DNA of 64,000 nucleotides from Piscinibacter sp. XHJ-5. Its GTDB lineage: Bacteria; Pseudomonadota; Gammaproteobacteria; Burkholderiales; Burkholderiaceae_C. Location: positions 4,774,001-4,838,000 of the forward strand of contig NZ_CP123228.1 of NCBI RefSeq assembly GCF_029855045.1, given 5' to 3'. The position numbers were made by a program, and so were the translations under genes. Under the pieces are notes generated by a model. It worked only from the letters and a program-made list of their open reading frames with translations. It did no database searches and had not been told where the DNA came from. This document shows positions 9,119 through 18,548 of the stretch, piece after piece. The stretch's first letter is position 1, and every line of letters starts with the position of its first letter.

Positions 9119-9874
9119 CTAGATGGCCTGCCCGCCTGACACCTCGATGCGCTGAGCGTTGACCCAGCGGTTGTCCGCCGAAAGCAGGCTCGCCACCATG
9201 GGCCCTATGTCGTCGGGGACGCCGGCCCGGCCCAGCGCCGTCATGCCGGCGAAGAGGTGGTTGACCTCCGCGTCGTCGCGCACGGAGCCACCGCCGAAGT
9301 CCGTCTCGATGGCGCCGGGCGCCACCGCGTTGACGGCGATGCCGCGGGCGCCCAGCTCCTTGGCGAGGTAGACCGTCAGCACCTCCACGGCCCCCTTGAC
9401 CGCCGCGTAGGCACCGTAGCCGGGGAACGACACGCGAGTCAGGCCCGAGGACAGGTTGACGATGCGACCGCCGTCGGCCAGCAGCGGCAGCAGCGCCTGC
9501 GTCAGGAAGAACACGCCCTTGAAGTGCACGTTGACGAGGCCGTCGAACTGCGCCTCGGTCGTGTCGGCGACGAGGGCGTAGTCGCCGTGGCCGGCGTTGT
9601 TGACGAGATGGTCGAAGCTGTCGCGCGACCAGGTGTCGCGCAGCACGCTGCGCAGCCGCTCGGCGAAGGCCGCAAAGCTTGCGACGTTGCCCACGTCCAG
9701 CGGCAAGGCGACGGCCTGGCGGCCCAGCGCGCGGATCTCGGCGACGAGGGCCTCGGCCGCGTCGGCACGGCTTAGGTACGTGACGATGACATCGCCGCCG
9801 CGGCGGGCCAGGTGCAGAGCGGCGTTGCGGCCGAGACCGCGGCTGGCGCCGGTGATGAGGCTGATGGTGGTCAT
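9119..9874 (-). CDS. SDR family oxidoreductase
   Basis: This is a classical short-chain dehydrogenase/reductase of 251 residues. The cofactor motif is TGASRGLGRN near the N-terminus, followed by NNAGHGDY, the catalytic serine region IVNLSSGLT, and YGAYAAVKG with the YxxxK pair. The C-terminal part has VAPGAIETDF. A threonine/arginine context after strand 2 suggests NADP(H) but this is not decisive. ATG 9874 is preferred over a longer frame because AGGAGCC lies just upstream. It is divergent from an AraC regulator (131-base gap), a very common SDR/AraC arrangement, so that regulator probably controls it. The substrate is unknown. Confidence 0.9.
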   Translation of the reverse strand: MTTISLITGASRGLGRNAALHLARRGGDVIVTYLSRADAAEALVAEIRALGRQAVALPLDVGNVASFAAFAERLRSVLRDTWSRDSFDHLVNNAGHGDYALVADTTEAQFDGLVNVHFKGVFFLTQALLPLLADGGRIVNLSSGLTRVSFPGYGAYAAVKGAVEVLTVYLAKELGARGIAVNAVAPGAIETDFGGGSVRDDAEVNHLFAGMTALGRAGVPDDIGPMVASLLSADNRWVNAQRIEVSGGQAI

Positions 9875-10005
9875 GAATGGCTCCTGTGAACGAAGGTCTT
9901 CATGCTCGTCTTGAGCATGGGACCTTGGTTGTCGGAAGCTCGCCATCGCTTGCCTGATCCTGCTTTCTCGACTGCCCGGCTCCCCGCCGCTGTAGGCTTG
10001 CGGTC

Positions 10006-10893
10006 ATGAATGACTTGCTCGATGCTGTCCGCCGCCACGCCAATGCGCAGGCCGACGCCCATGGCATCGCCCGCACGCCCATCCCCGGCCTGACGACGGT
10101 GCGCGCCACCGCGCCGAGCGGACTGGTCTACGCGATCTCGCGGCCGCTGGTGGCCCTGGTCGTGCAGGGCCGCAAGCAGGTGACGCTCGGTGCGCAGGCG
10201 CTGGACTTCTCGGCGGGCGAATCGCTGCTGATCACCGCCGACGTACCGACCGTCAGCCAGATCACGCGTGCCACGCTGGCCGCGCCCTACTACTCGCTGG
10301 TGTTGGAGCTGGACGCCGCCCTCATTGCCGAGCTGGCCGGGCAGATGCAGGCGGCGACGGCGGGCAAGGTTGCGCCGGTGCGCATGCTGCCGACCGACGC
10401 CGAGGTGGCGAGCGCGGCGCTGCGTCTGCTGAGATTGCTGGAAAGGCCCGAGGCGCTGCCTGTGCTGCAGGCCACGCTGCTGCGCGAGGTGCACTACTGG
10501 CTGCTGGCCGGCAGGCACGGCGCCGCCATCCGCCAGCTCGGCTGGCCCGGCGGCCATGCCGAACGCATCGGCCGTGCGGCGGCGCTGCTGCGCGCGGAGT
10601 TCTCAAAACCATGGGGGGTGAAGCAACTGGCCGACGTGGCCGGCATGAGCGCATCGGCCTTCCACCGCCACTTCCGCGCGACGACGTCGCTGTCGCCGCT
10701 GCAGTTTCAAAAGCAGCTGCGCCTGATCGAAGCGCGGCGGCTGATGCTGGCCGAAGGGCTGAGCGCCAGCAGCGCCGCCTTCACCGTTGGCTACGAGAGC
10801 GTGCCGCAGTTCACCCGCGAATACGGCCGCCTGTTCGGCCAGCCACCGGTGCGCGACGTGGCGGCTGCGCGCCTCAGCGCCCAGGCGGCGTGA
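10006..10893 (+). CDS. AraC family transcriptional regulator (AraC_N type)
   Basis: This is a 295-residue regulator with an N-terminal AraC_N cupin-like domain (PLVALVVQGRKQVTLGAQ, FSAGESLLITADVPTVSQI) and a C-terminal double helix-turn-helix. The latter shows PWGVKQLADVAGMSASAFHR, FRATTSLSPLQFQKQLR and the second helix AFTVGYESVPQFTREYGRLF. It is divergent from the SDR gene at 9874 and most likely regulates it and itself from the 131-base shared promoter. The effector is not known. Confidence 0.92.
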   Translation: MNDLLDAVRRHANAQADAHGIARTPIPGLTTVRATAPSGLVYAISRPLVALVVQGRKQVTLGAQALDFSAGESLLITADVPTVSQITRATLAAPYYSLVLELDAALIAELAGQMQAATAGKVAPVRMLPTDAEVASAALRLLRLLERPEALPVLQATLLREVHYWLLAGRHGAAIRQLGWPGGHAERIGRAAALLRAEFSKPWGVKQLADVAGMSASAFHRHFRATTSLSPLQFQKQLRLIEARRLMLAEGLSASSAAFTVGYESVPQFTREYGRLFGQPPVRDVAAARLSAQAA

Positions 10894-11123
10894 GCCGGCC
10901 TTCGACCTGGCTGACGTCCTCGCCCAGCTCGACCAGACAGCGCTCGCGCCATTCGCTCGTCCATTCCGCGTCTGAGAAGCCCTGGAGCGGATAGCTGCCG
11001 CTCTGGTGAACGACGCCCTCGCGGCGGGCGAGCGTCCGCTGCACACTCCGCACCCCGTCTGCAGCTGAATTAACAGCACCGCCACCGGGCCGGCCACTCG
11101 CGATGCGGTTAGCCTCGCGATTC

Positions 11124-12374
11124 ATGCGAACTGACATCCCCTCGTCGGGGCGCCTGCAGCCATGGATCATGCTGTTGGCGCTGACCGCCGCCTTTGCGAT
11201 GAGCCAAGCTTTTCGCACCGTCGCGGCGGTGCTGGCCCCGCCGCTCCAAGCCGAATTCCGTCTGTCGCCGCAGCAGCTCGGAACGTTCGCCGGTGCCTTT
11301 CATTTTGCGTTCGGCGCCATGCAGTTCTTCGTCGGCATCGGCATCGACCTGCACGGAGTGCGACGGACGGTGCTGATGGGCTTTCCACTGGCCGTCGCAG
11401 GCGCGGTGCTGTCGGCTCTGGCCCCGTCATACAGCACATTGGTGCTCGGCCAGGTGTTGATCGGCGTTGGTTGTGCGCCTGCGTTTCTCGCATGCACGGT
11501 TTTCATCGCTCGGCGCTTCGACCCGGCGCGGTTCGCCGCTATGTCGGGCACGGTGCTGAGCATCGGCGGCATCGGGCTGCTCGCCACCGGCACGCCGTTG
11601 GCGTGGCTGGTGCAGACCTCGTCATGGCGCATGGGCTTCTGGGTGCTGACCGGCTGCTCGGTGGCTGCATGGGCACTGATCGCGTGGAAGGTGCACGAGC
11701 CTGGGTCGCCTTCGTCCGATCCGGGCGTGCCGCGCGAATCTCTTGGCCGCGCAGCGTTGACTTTCGTGTCACTGTTCAAGCTACCGCACACGGCAGGCAT
11801 CGTCGCGCTGTCGTTTGTCTGCTATGCCTCGTTCATCACCCTGCGCGGCCTGTGGCTCGGCCCGATGCTGATCGAACGGCATGGCTTTTCGCTGGTGGAA
11901 AGCGGGAACGTGGCATTGGCGGTATCGCTGTTCTCGCTTCTCAGCCCCTCGGTGTTCGGCCGCCTAGACCCCGGCAACGACAAGCGGCGCCGCTGGCTGA
12001 TCGGCTGGACACTTGTGTCGGCGGCGATGTTCGTGTTACTCGCGTTGGGTCGCAGTGCAGTGGTCGACATCGCGCTGACGCTTGCGATCGGCATGCTATC
12101 GGGCTACATGGTCCTGCAGTATGCGCAGGTGCGCGCCGCCTATCCGCAGCGGATCGTCGGGCGCGCGCTGGCGCTGTTCACCATGTCGATGTTTCTCGGC
12201 GTCGCGATGATGCAATGGTTCACCGGCCTGATCGCATCGATCGCCAAGTCACAGGGCACCGACATCTTCGAGCCGGTGCTATTGACCATTGCTGGGCTGC
12301 TAGTGCTCGGCGCGATGACATTCGCCTGGTTGCCACGAGCGCCATCGGAGAAGGCTTCGAGTGAGCCAGGCTGA
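11124..12374 (+). CDS. MFS transporter
   Basis: This is an inner-membrane major facilitator superfamily permease with about 12 hydrophobic segments. The loop 2-3 signature GIGIDLHGVRRTVLMGF resembles the MFS G-x-x-x-D-x-x-G-R-R motif. Further segments include LVLGQVLIGVGCAPAFLACT and a central polar loop KVHEPGSPSSDPGVP. The start at 11124 (MRTDIPS) places the first membrane helix near residue 15. An in-frame ATG at 11103 is an alternative, and neither has a strong ribosome binding site. It is monocistronic. Its substrate cannot be inferred. Confidence 0.85.
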   Translation: MRTDIPSSGRLQPWIMLLALTAAFAMSQAFRTVAAVLAPPLQAEFRLSPQQLGTFAGAFHFAFGAMQFFVGIGIDLHGVRRTVLMGFPLAVAGAVLSALAPSYSTLVLGQVLIGVGCAPAFLACTVFIARRFDPARFAAMSGTVLSIGGIGLLATGTPLAWLVQTSSWRMGFWVLTGCSVAAWALIAWKVHEPGSPSSDPGVPRESLGRAALTFVSLFKLPHTAGIVALSFVCYASFITLRGLWLGPMLIERHGFSLVESGNVALAVSLFSLLSPSVFGRLDPGNDKRRRWLIGWTLVSAAMFVLLALGRSAVVDIALTLAIGMLSGYMVLQYAQVRAAYPQRIVGRALALFTMSMFLGVAMMQWFTGLIASIAKSQGTDIFEPVLLTIAGLLVLGAMTFAWLPRAPSEKASSEPG

Positions 12375-12530
12375 CTGACCTCGATGCTCTGTTTCGCAGC
12401 AGGTGCTGTCGATGGCCGCCCGCGGCTGTACTCGCGCTGAGCGACACCAAGCAGTCATTGACCCCGGCGACCGGCGCTGGCTCGAATAGTCGTTGTACGA
12501 GGTACTGCGGCCGTAGGACTGTCGCTCATC

Positions 12531-12563
12531 GACCCGGACGTGCAGATGTCCCGCATCCGGCTC
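12531..12563 (-). ncRNA. Degenerate group II intron domain V
   Basis: Read on the minus strand, this 33-base element begins GAGCCGGATGCGGG and ends CTGCACGTCCGGGTC, separated by ACAT. The outer stem GAGCCGGA/TCCGGGTC and the inner stem fit the GAGCCG...CGGTTC hairpin of group II intron domain V. The loop and several pairs are degraded. It lies 12 bases after the stop codon of a maturase relic on the same strand, exactly where domain V belongs. The intron is not expected to splice. Confidence 0.65.
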
Positions 12564-12575
12564 TCGGACAAGACT

Positions 12576-12810
12576 TCACACCTTCGCCCACGTGCGGTTT
12601 CGTCCCCGCCAAGTCAGGCGCACGAGTCCGAGTCGGTCGTAGAGGATCGAGGGTGGATAGCCCCCTCCCCGTTTGCGTCGCTGCTTGAACTTGGTCCGCA
12701 ATCACCGGCGCAACCGCGCGACGGTGTAGCTGTCGATCGCCCGGTATGCGCGACTGACCGTACCCACTTGGAAGTAGTAGCGTCGAAGGAGTTCATCCCT
12801 CCGGCACCAG
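12576..12810 (-). pseudogene. Group II intron reverse transcriptase/maturase C-terminal relic
   Basis: On the minus strand this reads DELLRRYYFQVGTVSRAYRA, then IDSYTVARLRR, an in-frame TGA where the family has Trp, LRTKFKQRRKRGGGYPPSIL, YDRLGLVRLTWRGRNRTWAKV and stop. This is the canonical C-terminal end of LtrA-type intron-encoded proteins (GWxNYF ... RLRxWL ... LGLVRL ... WAKA). Everything upstream (the RT domain) is absent or unrecognisable, with a frame break near 12803. Together with the domain V hairpin just downstream it marks a dead group II intron between the MFS gene and the UvrA-like gene. Confidence 0.8.
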
Positions 12811-13201
12811 GGGCTCGGCCACCCTGAAGGCAACGAACCCACGCTACCGTTTGGTGGAAGTCCCACAGTACCGTTGCGAGAGAGCTCGGCAATGGTTGCC
12901 GCGGCTGCACCGAGGCCGTCTCACAGCTCGCCCGGGCGCGTCGGCAGATGGCCTGGCATCAGCACTTCGCCGTTCGGGCCCAACTCGACCTGTGATGCCC
13001 GGCTCCAGCGCCTCGAGCCGGCGCCGTTGCAGCACGTCGGCGCTCGGGCGGCGCTTGGGTCGAAGGCCAGCGCGGCACGCAGGTCAGCCAGCAGCTGCGG
13101 TTCGCTCCACGGCTTCCACGATGGTCGGCCTGGCGCACGCGCTGAGGCTGAAGGTCGTTGCCGAAGCGACTTCTACGGCACGTCGATTGCTGCGCCGTGT
13201 C
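12811..13201. other. Spacer upstream of the UvrA-like gene
   Basis: The 5' part may be older, unrecognisable intron sequence. The remaining bases show open frames on both strands with no motif. The UvrA frame stays open through this region, but the residues are not UvrA-like. Confidence 0.4.
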
Positions 13202-15859
13202 ATGCGCAGAGACAAGCCCCAGATGTATGAAGCGCCGCAAGACCACGCGGTCACGGGGTTCGTGCGCGTGCGCGGAGCCCGCGAGCACAACCTGAAGAAC
13301 GTCGACGTCGACATCCCGCGCGACGCGCTCGTCGTGTTCAGCGGTGTGTCCGGCTCGGGAAAGTCGTCCCTCGCCTTCGGCACGCTCTATGCCGAGGCGC
13401 AGCGGCGCTACTTCGAATCGGTGGCGCCTTACGCGCGCCGCCTCATCGACCAGGTCGGCGTGCCGGAGGTCGATTCGATCGACGGCCTTCCGCCGGCGGT
13501 GGCGCTGCAGCAGCAGCGCCAAACCCCCAGCACACGGTCGTCGGTGGGCAGCGTCACGACGATCGCCAACCTGCTGCGCATGCTGTATTCGCGCGCCGGG
13601 AACTACCCTCCCCGGCAGCCGATGCTGTACGCGGAAGATTTCTCTCCGAACACGCCCCAGGGTGCATGTCCCGCCTGCCACGGCCTCGGCCGCGTGTACG
13701 AAGTCACCGAGCAGTCGATGGTGCCCGACGACTCGCTCAGCATCCGCGAACGCGCGATCGCAGCGTGGCCGCCTGCATGGCACGGGCAGAACCTGCGCGA
13801 CATCCTCGTGACGCTGGGCTACGACGTCGACAAGCCCTGGCGCGACCTGTCCAGGAAGGACCGCGACTGGATCCTCTTCACCGAAGAGCAGCCCACCGTG
13901 CCGGTGTACGCCGGCTTCACGCCAGCCGAGACACGCGCTGCGCTGCGCCGCAAGATGGAGCCCAGCTACCAGGGCACGTTCACGGGCGCCAGGAAGTACG
14001 TGCTGCACACCTTCGCCACCACGCAGAGTCCCATGATGAAGAAGCGCGTGTCGCGCTTCATGGTGGGAGCCGTGTGCCCGGCCTGCCACGGCAAGCGGCT
14101 CAAGCGCGAGGCGCTGTCGGTCACCTTCGCCGGCTACGACATCGGCGAGATCTCGCACATGCCGCTCGCGCAGCTCGCGCAGGTGCTGGCGCCCGCCGCC
14201 GAAGGAAAGCTGCTCGCGGAGGAAGGTCGCGCGACCCTGAGCCGGGCGGCCTCGCGCAAGGACACCGAGCGCCGTATCGCAGCGGGCGGTTCCGCGCATC
14301 AGGGCGCACCTGACGTGCGCCGCACGCCCAATCTGTCCGAGGAAAAGCGGATCGCGGCGCAACGCATCGCCCACGACGTCGTCGAGCGGGTGGACACGCT
14401 GACCGCGCTGGGGCTCGGCTACCTGTCCCTGGACCGCAGCACGCCCACCCTTTCGCCCGGCGAATTGCAGCGGCTGCGCCTCGCGACCCAGATCCGCTCG
14501 AACCTTTTCGGCGTCGTGTACGTGCTGGACGAGCCATCGGCCGGGTTGCATCCGGCCGACGGAGAAGCGCTGCGGGTGGCGCTCGATCATCTGAAGCACT
14601 CGGGCAATTCGATCTTCGTCGTCGAGCATGACCTCGAAGTGATGCGCCATGCAGACTGGATCGTCGACGTCGGTCCCGACGCGGGCGAGCAAGGCGGGCA
14701 TGTGCTCTACAGCGGCCCGCCCGACGGACTTCGCGACGTGGAAGCCTCCCGAACCGCACGCTATCTGTTCGCCCCGACGGCACGCCGCAAGGACCCGCCG
14801 CGCTCGCCGGCCGGCTGGCTGAAGCTCGCGGGCGTCAGCCGCAACAACCTCCGCGGCGTCGATGCGCAATTCCCGCTGGGCGTGCTCACCGCGGTCACGG
14901 GCGTGTCCGGCTCGGGCAAGTCGAGCCTCGCGAGCCAGGCCCTCGTCGAGCTGGTGGCGGCGCAACTCGGACACGACGCGCCACCACCGGAGGACGAGGT
15001 CGACGAGCTCGAGGGCGCGACGCCCGGCACGACCGCGGGCCACATTGCGGGAGGCATGGAGGCGGTCAAGCGGCTGGTTCAGGTGGACCAGAAACCGATC
15101 GGCCGCACGCCGCGCTCCAACCTCGCCACCTATACCGGGCTCTTCGATCACGTGCGCAAGCTGTTCGCCTCGACCAAGGCAGCGCGCTCGCACCGCTACG
15201 ACGCGGGGCGGTTCTCGTTCAACGTGGCCAAGGGCCGTTGCGAGACCTGCGAAGGCGAAGGCTTCGTGAGCGTGGAGCTGCTCTTCATGCCCAGCGTCTA
15301 TGCACCCTGCCCGACCTGCCACGGTGCGCGCTACAACGAGCAGACGTTGCGGATCACCTGGCGCGACAAGAACATCGCCGAGTTGCTCGGCATGACGGTG
15401 AACGAAGCCTTCGATTTCTTTGCCGGCGAGGCCGCCGTCCAGCGGCCGCTCAAGCTGCTTCAGGAGATCGGACTCGGTTATCTGCGGCTCGGGCAACCTG
15501 CCACCGAGCTGTCGGGCGGTGAGGCGCAGCGCATCAAGCTCGCCACCGAGCTGCAGCGCATGCAGCGCGGCAGCACGCTCTATGTGCTCGACGAGCCGAC
15601 CACCGGCCTGCATGCGGCGGACGTCGACAAGCTGATGGCGCAGCTGCAGGGCCTCGTCGACGCGGGCAACACGGTGGTCGTGGTCGAGCACGAGATGCGC
15701 GTGGTGGCCGAGAGTGACTGGGTCATCGACATGGGCCCCGACGCGGGCGACGAAGGGGGCCGCGTGGTGGCAGCCGGTACGCCCGCCGACGTCGCGCGGG
15801 CCCAGGGCATCCGGACAGCGCCCTATCTGGCGCACGTGCTCCAGGCTGCCGGCACGTGA
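13202..15859 (+). CDS. UvrA2-type excinuclease ATPase lacking the UvrB-binding domain
   Basis: This 885-residue UvrA paralogue has two ABC ATPase modules. Module 1 has Walker [14 protein letters not shown] (about residue 48), signature [13 protein letters not shown] and Walker [15 protein letters not shown]. Module 2 has [13 protein letters not shown] (about residue 566), [13 protein letters not shown] and [14 protein letters not shown]. Zinc-type CxxC pairs are seen in [28 protein letters not shown] and PCPTCHGAR. After [14 protein letters not shown] the chain runs almost directly to ACPACHGLG, so the roughly 110-residue UvrB-interaction domain of housekeeping UvrA is missing, as in UvrA2/drug-resistance-type proteins. 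ATG 13202 is used, and 13223 is possible. It is a single gene, perhaps involved in DNA damage or intercalator tolerance. Confidence 0.88.
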   Translation: MRRDKPQMYEAPQDHAVTGFVRVRGAREHNLKNVDVDIPRDALVVFSGVSGSGKSSLAFGTLYAEAQRRYFESVAPYARRLIDQVGVPEVDSIDGLPPAVALQQQRQTPSTRSSVGSVTTIANLLRMLYSRAGNYPPRQPMLYAEDFSPNTPQGACPACHGLGRVYEVTEQSMVPDDSLSIRERAIAAWPPAWHGQNLRDILVTLGYDVDKPWRDLSRKDRDWILFTEEQPTVPVYAGFTPAETRAALRRKMEPSYQGTFTGARKYVLHTFATTQSPMMKKRVSRFMVGAVCPACHGKRLKREALSVTFAGYDIGEISHMPLAQLAQVLAPAAEGKLLAEEGRATLSRAASRKDTERRIAAGGSAHQGAPDVRRTPNLSEEKRIAAQRIAHDVVERVDTLTALGLGYLSLDRSTPTLSPGELQRLRLATQIRSNLFGVVYVLDEPSAGLHPADGEALRVALDHLKHSGNSIFVVEHDLEVMRHADWIVDVGPDAGEQGGHVLYSGPPDGLRDVEASRTARYLFAPTARRKDPPRSPAGWLKLAGVSRNNLRGVDAQFPLGVLTAVTGVSGSGKSSLASQALVELVAAQLGHDAPPPEDEVDELEGATPGTTAGHIAGGMEAVKRLVQVDQKPIGRTPRSNLATYTGLFDHVRKLFASTKAARSHRYDAGRFSFNVAKGRCETCEGEGFVSVELLFMPSVYAPCPTCHGARYNEQTLRITWRDKNIAELLGMTVNEAFDFFAGEAAVQRPLKLLQEIGLGYLRLGQPATELSGGEAQRIKLATELQRMQRGSTLYVLDEPTTGLHAADVDKLMAQLQGLVDAGNTVVVVEHEMRVVAESDWVIDMGPDAGDEGGRVVAAGTPADVARAQGIRTAPYLAHVLQAAGT

Positions 15860-16370
15860 GCCCCGAACAGGCACGACGGCCTTTGCGCAAGCTTCGGGAA
15901 GGCCCGGTGCCGCCGCCATTCGACGATCAGTGGGTCAGTTGATATTCACCTCCCATGCCGCGATAGATCAGTCCCAACGACGGCTGTTAGGCGGCGACAT
16001 CGGCGACGCAATGGTCCGCAACCGGTCGGAAGGTCGAGTTCGCCTCGTGCGCTACCTGCCGTTCGCACGAGCAGGTCTCCGCTCCCTTGAGGGCCTGGTT
16101 CAGAAGTACAGCGGTCGTTGCCGCCGCCGACCACGCCGGCCTTCGAAAGGTCGCTGATGACAGCCGCTGTCGTTCGGGTGCCGACGTCGAGTGTCCGGGT
16201 CCAGTCTCGAATCGACGGTCCACGCGAGCCTCGATGGGCAGCAGGCCAGCGGCGCAGCGGGTGCCGTCGGTGATGGCCGCCTTCTCAACTCACGGTCTCG
16301 CCATATCGCGGTCATCCAATCGAGTCAGGCCGCCCGGCACTCAGGCAGGGACGGCCGATCGTCCGGAGGA
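15860..16370. other. Spacer with no intact gene
   Basis: No protein-like frame was found. Bases 16155-16208 resemble a segment at 33964-34017 (see the repeat entries). Confidence 0.5.
16155..16208 (+). repeat. Diverged intergenic repeat, copy A
   Basis: This 54-base stretch ends GTGTCCGGGTCCAGTCTC. It aligns without gaps to 33964-34017, which ends ATGTCCGAGTCCAGTCTC, at roughly 70 percent identity by eye. Both copies lie in gene-poor spacers next to mobile-element relics. Confidence 0.4.
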
Positions 16371-16520
16371 TCAGATCTCCATCTGTTCGGAGATCTCGAG
16401 GGCGTCATCGATCTCGATGTGGAGGGACCTCGCGGTCGACTCCGGCTTGGAGTGCCGAAGGAGCAGCTGTACCGCTCACACGTTCTTGATGAGGCGTCAC
16501 CTTCATTCTTCGCATCCAGA
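16371..16520 (-). mobile_element. Tyrosine recombinase (phage-type integrase) C-terminal relic
   Basis: On the minus strand the fragments DIWMRRMKVT, LIKNV, a stop, then AVQLLLRHSKPEST, ARSLHIEIDDALEISEQMEI and stop match the C-terminal end of integrases. Those normally read SMRRTKxTLIYRRTKNLRAV, QLLLGHxKLESTVRYLGI and EVDDALEIAEQTEV. One inserted base near 16493, one in-frame TGA and a short deletion (YRRT) are visible. The catalytic arginines, the HxxR box and the N-terminal domain are gone. It lies directly downstream of a small secreted-protein gene. Confidence 0.8.
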
Positions 16521-16555
16521 TGTCCCTGTCTAGGACTGCGCGCACTTCTGCCGAC

Positions 16556-17023
16556 TTACTTGCTGAAGCTGCCGATGCCAAAGCGGCAGGGATTCGCGCT
16601 GCATGCGACCATCGTCACTCGCAGAACATACGTCCCGCCGCGGCTAGGTGAAACTGCGACCATCGGGTGGTCGTCCTCCAAATTGTCCTCGTCGGTCACG
16701 TGCCCGTTGGGCGATCGGAGAGACAGGTCGATATCCGAGCAGTCGCCATCGCAAACGCCGACGAAGTGATAACTCTTGCCCACGTCCAGTGCGATATTCA
16801 CATCGCTGTGAGCGCCAGCATCGAGCGATTCCACGTACACCTGATGCGACATGGCAAAGCCGTTTTCGCTGAAACGCTGTCCGACCCGTCGAACTTGCTC
16901 TCGAACGAGGTTCGCCCACTCATCCTGAGCGACGGCCGGAGCGCTGGATGCGCCACAGACCAGCAAAAGGGCGAAAGCAAAAAGAACCCTGCGGCGAACC
17001 GGCCCCCGAACAACTTTCAACAT
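16556..17023 (-). CDS. Conserved hypothetical exported protein
   Basis: This is a 155-residue protein with a Sec signal peptide (VLFAFALLLVCGASSAPAVA, ending at AQ). The mature part contains YHFVGVCDGDCSDIDLSLRS, DNLEDDHPMVAVSPSRGGTY and MVACSANPCRFGIGSF. The pattern of DxDLxL, an acidic turn, a 'P-x-V-x-V-x-P' strand and paired cysteines resembles small beta-sandwich exported proteins seen in many proteobacteria, function unknown. ATG 17023 (MLKVVRG) is chosen because it begins the signal peptide. Four cysteines suggest disulfides outside the cytoplasm. Confidence 0.7.
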   Translation of the reverse strand: MLKVVRGPVRRRVLFAFALLLVCGASSAPAVAQDEWANLVREQVRRVGQRFSENGFAMSHQVYVESLDAGAHSDVNIALDVGKSYHFVGVCDGDCSDIDLSLRSPNGHVTDEDNLEDDHPMVAVSPSRGGTYVLRVTMVACSANPCRFGIGSFSK

Positions 17024-17561
17024 GAAGTGGCTCCCCAAGTCGGTGGTGCCCGCCATCCGATGTCGGGTCGACGTCGAAGCACCCCGTGTCCATCAGCATC
17101 ATTAACGGACACATACCCGTTGCGCTGGTGGCATCCATGGCATCCTCCACTGGGCCCATCGGCTGCCCGTCAGTCTACGCCCGCGGCCACCGGCGTTGGT
17201 CACCGCCGGCGGGTACCGAGCGTCTGCATCACACTGCACCGGCCGACCGCTTTCGGGTCGGCAGCGTCAGTTCGCGACTTTGGGACGCAGCCGTTCACAC
17301 GCGATCTCCACACGGTCTCGATTGCCACCCTCGAGCGACCGCGGTCGTCGAACTCGCTTTCCTTAAAGGGTCGGTGAACGTCAAGTTCTGAGGTGGACCT
17401 GCCGTTCGCCGAGAAGACCGCCAAGGTCAGCTTTCGGCAGGCGGCGTCATTCGGTAGGCCAAGTTCGAACGGCAGCAGTCAGTCTTTTCCTGCCTTCACC
17501 GCACAAACGCGACCGACAGCTCACAGCGGCAGGGAACGCACCCGAGCGACAGATGCGGCGT
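17024..17561. other. Spacer with no recognisable gene
   Basis: The 538 bases between two minus-strand secreted-protein genes contain only short frames without motifs. Confidence 0.5.
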
Positions 17562-18251
17562 CTACGGATTGAGTGCCCGCTGCTGCCACGGCCATGTGTG
17601 AGCCCCGCAGCGAGCGGCCCTGTGCTTCACGCGCAAAGCCACCACGAATGCCACCCCGGCCAGGAAAAGTTCGAAGGTAGCCGGCTCGGGAATGCCGTAG
17701 AGGACCAGACCCAATGACCCGAGCGATCCGGTCTGAAACGGGCTGTCCGGAGACAACGCGATCAATGTCTCGGAATAGCTGTAGTGGTCGGCCTGAACGC
17801 ACAACGTGGCGTAGACGGCGTAGAGCGGTTGGCCTCCGGCAGCGAATGTCCGTTGATCAACCACATTGGCACACAGGCTCAAGTTAACCAGGCGGTTGTC
17901 GCGTACCGAGGCAGCGAACGTCATGCCATTGAACGGCGCTCCGGGCGAAGGGTCGACGCGAGCGTGTCCGATGTTGACGAAGGCGCCCGCTGCCTGCGCC
18001 GCGGTGATCGGCGTCCCATCCGGCGCTCTTGCCGCGCCGGGCCGGTCATAGAACCATTCGTAGGTACCGTCGGGAATGGGACTGGGGCCCTCGATCACCA
18101 CCTGTCCGAGGATACTCGGATCCGTCAGATCGCCTCCCGTGCGAAGGAGCCTGAAATGTCCGTCGGCAAGTTGGGCGTGAGCCGCTGCGCCAGCGGTAAG
18201 CAAGAGCGCGGCGAACATGCGGCGGCGAAGAACGTGGGATAGAAAGCCCAT
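17562..18251 (-). CDS. PEP-CTERM domain secreted protein
   Basis: This is a 229-residue exported protein. It has an N-terminal signal peptide (MFAALLLTAGAAAHAQ) and, near the C-terminus, the PEP-CTERM sorting signal: IPEPATFELFLAGVAFVVAL followed by a basic stretch (RVKHRAARC). Such signals are recognised by EpsH/XrtA-type exosortases, which are not encoded here. The mature domain has two cysteines (LCANVV, TLCVQAD) and no named fold that I recognise. GGAG precedes the ATG at 18251. The C-terminal tail is about 15 residues longer than usual after the basic stretch. Confidence 0.8.
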   Translation of the reverse strand: MGFLSHVLRRRMFAALLLTAGAAAHAQLADGHFRLLRTGGDLTDPSILGQVVIEGPSPIPDGTYEWFYDRPGAARAPDGTPITAAQAAGAFVNIGHARVDPSPGAPFNGMTFAASVRDNRLVNLSLCANVVDQRTFAAGGQPLYAVYATLCVQADHYSYSETLIALSPDSPFQTGSLGSLGLVLYGIPEPATFELFLAGVAFVVALRVKHRAARCGAHTWPWQQRALNP

Positions 18252-18548
18252 GAGTCTCTCCTCACAAGATCTCCCGGCGTGGTAGCAATCTTGCGCTCAT
18301 CAAGCCACTGGCCTGCCTTTCACATCAACGGCGTCTTGGTTTTGATGCAGTGTCGAGCACGGCGGGCCGTCAGCAAGCGACTCGCAGCGCCAGTTGGTCA
18401 CCTCATATTGCGGACGCTGCAGGCAGCGGCTTCAGCTCACCGCCCGGATAAGCGGTCGGACGACAGGTTTCGAGCTTGACCGGTCGTCCGGCGCGAGAGC
18501 GGCTCACCGACGGCTTGCGGCGAGCCCACGCTCCACACCAAGTCCCGG

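Noticed and set aside
10874..11040. Minus-strand frame ending LVELGEDVSQVEGRLTPPGR
   Set aside because: It has a protein-like feel and could be a gene tail, but no family is recognised and it overlaps the AraC 3' end. Left unannotated.
12959..15919. 986-codon open frame on the minus strand opposite the UvrA-like gene
   Set aside because: It mirrors the high-GC third positions of the real gene. It has no domain of its own, and the plus-strand protein carries all UvrA motifs.
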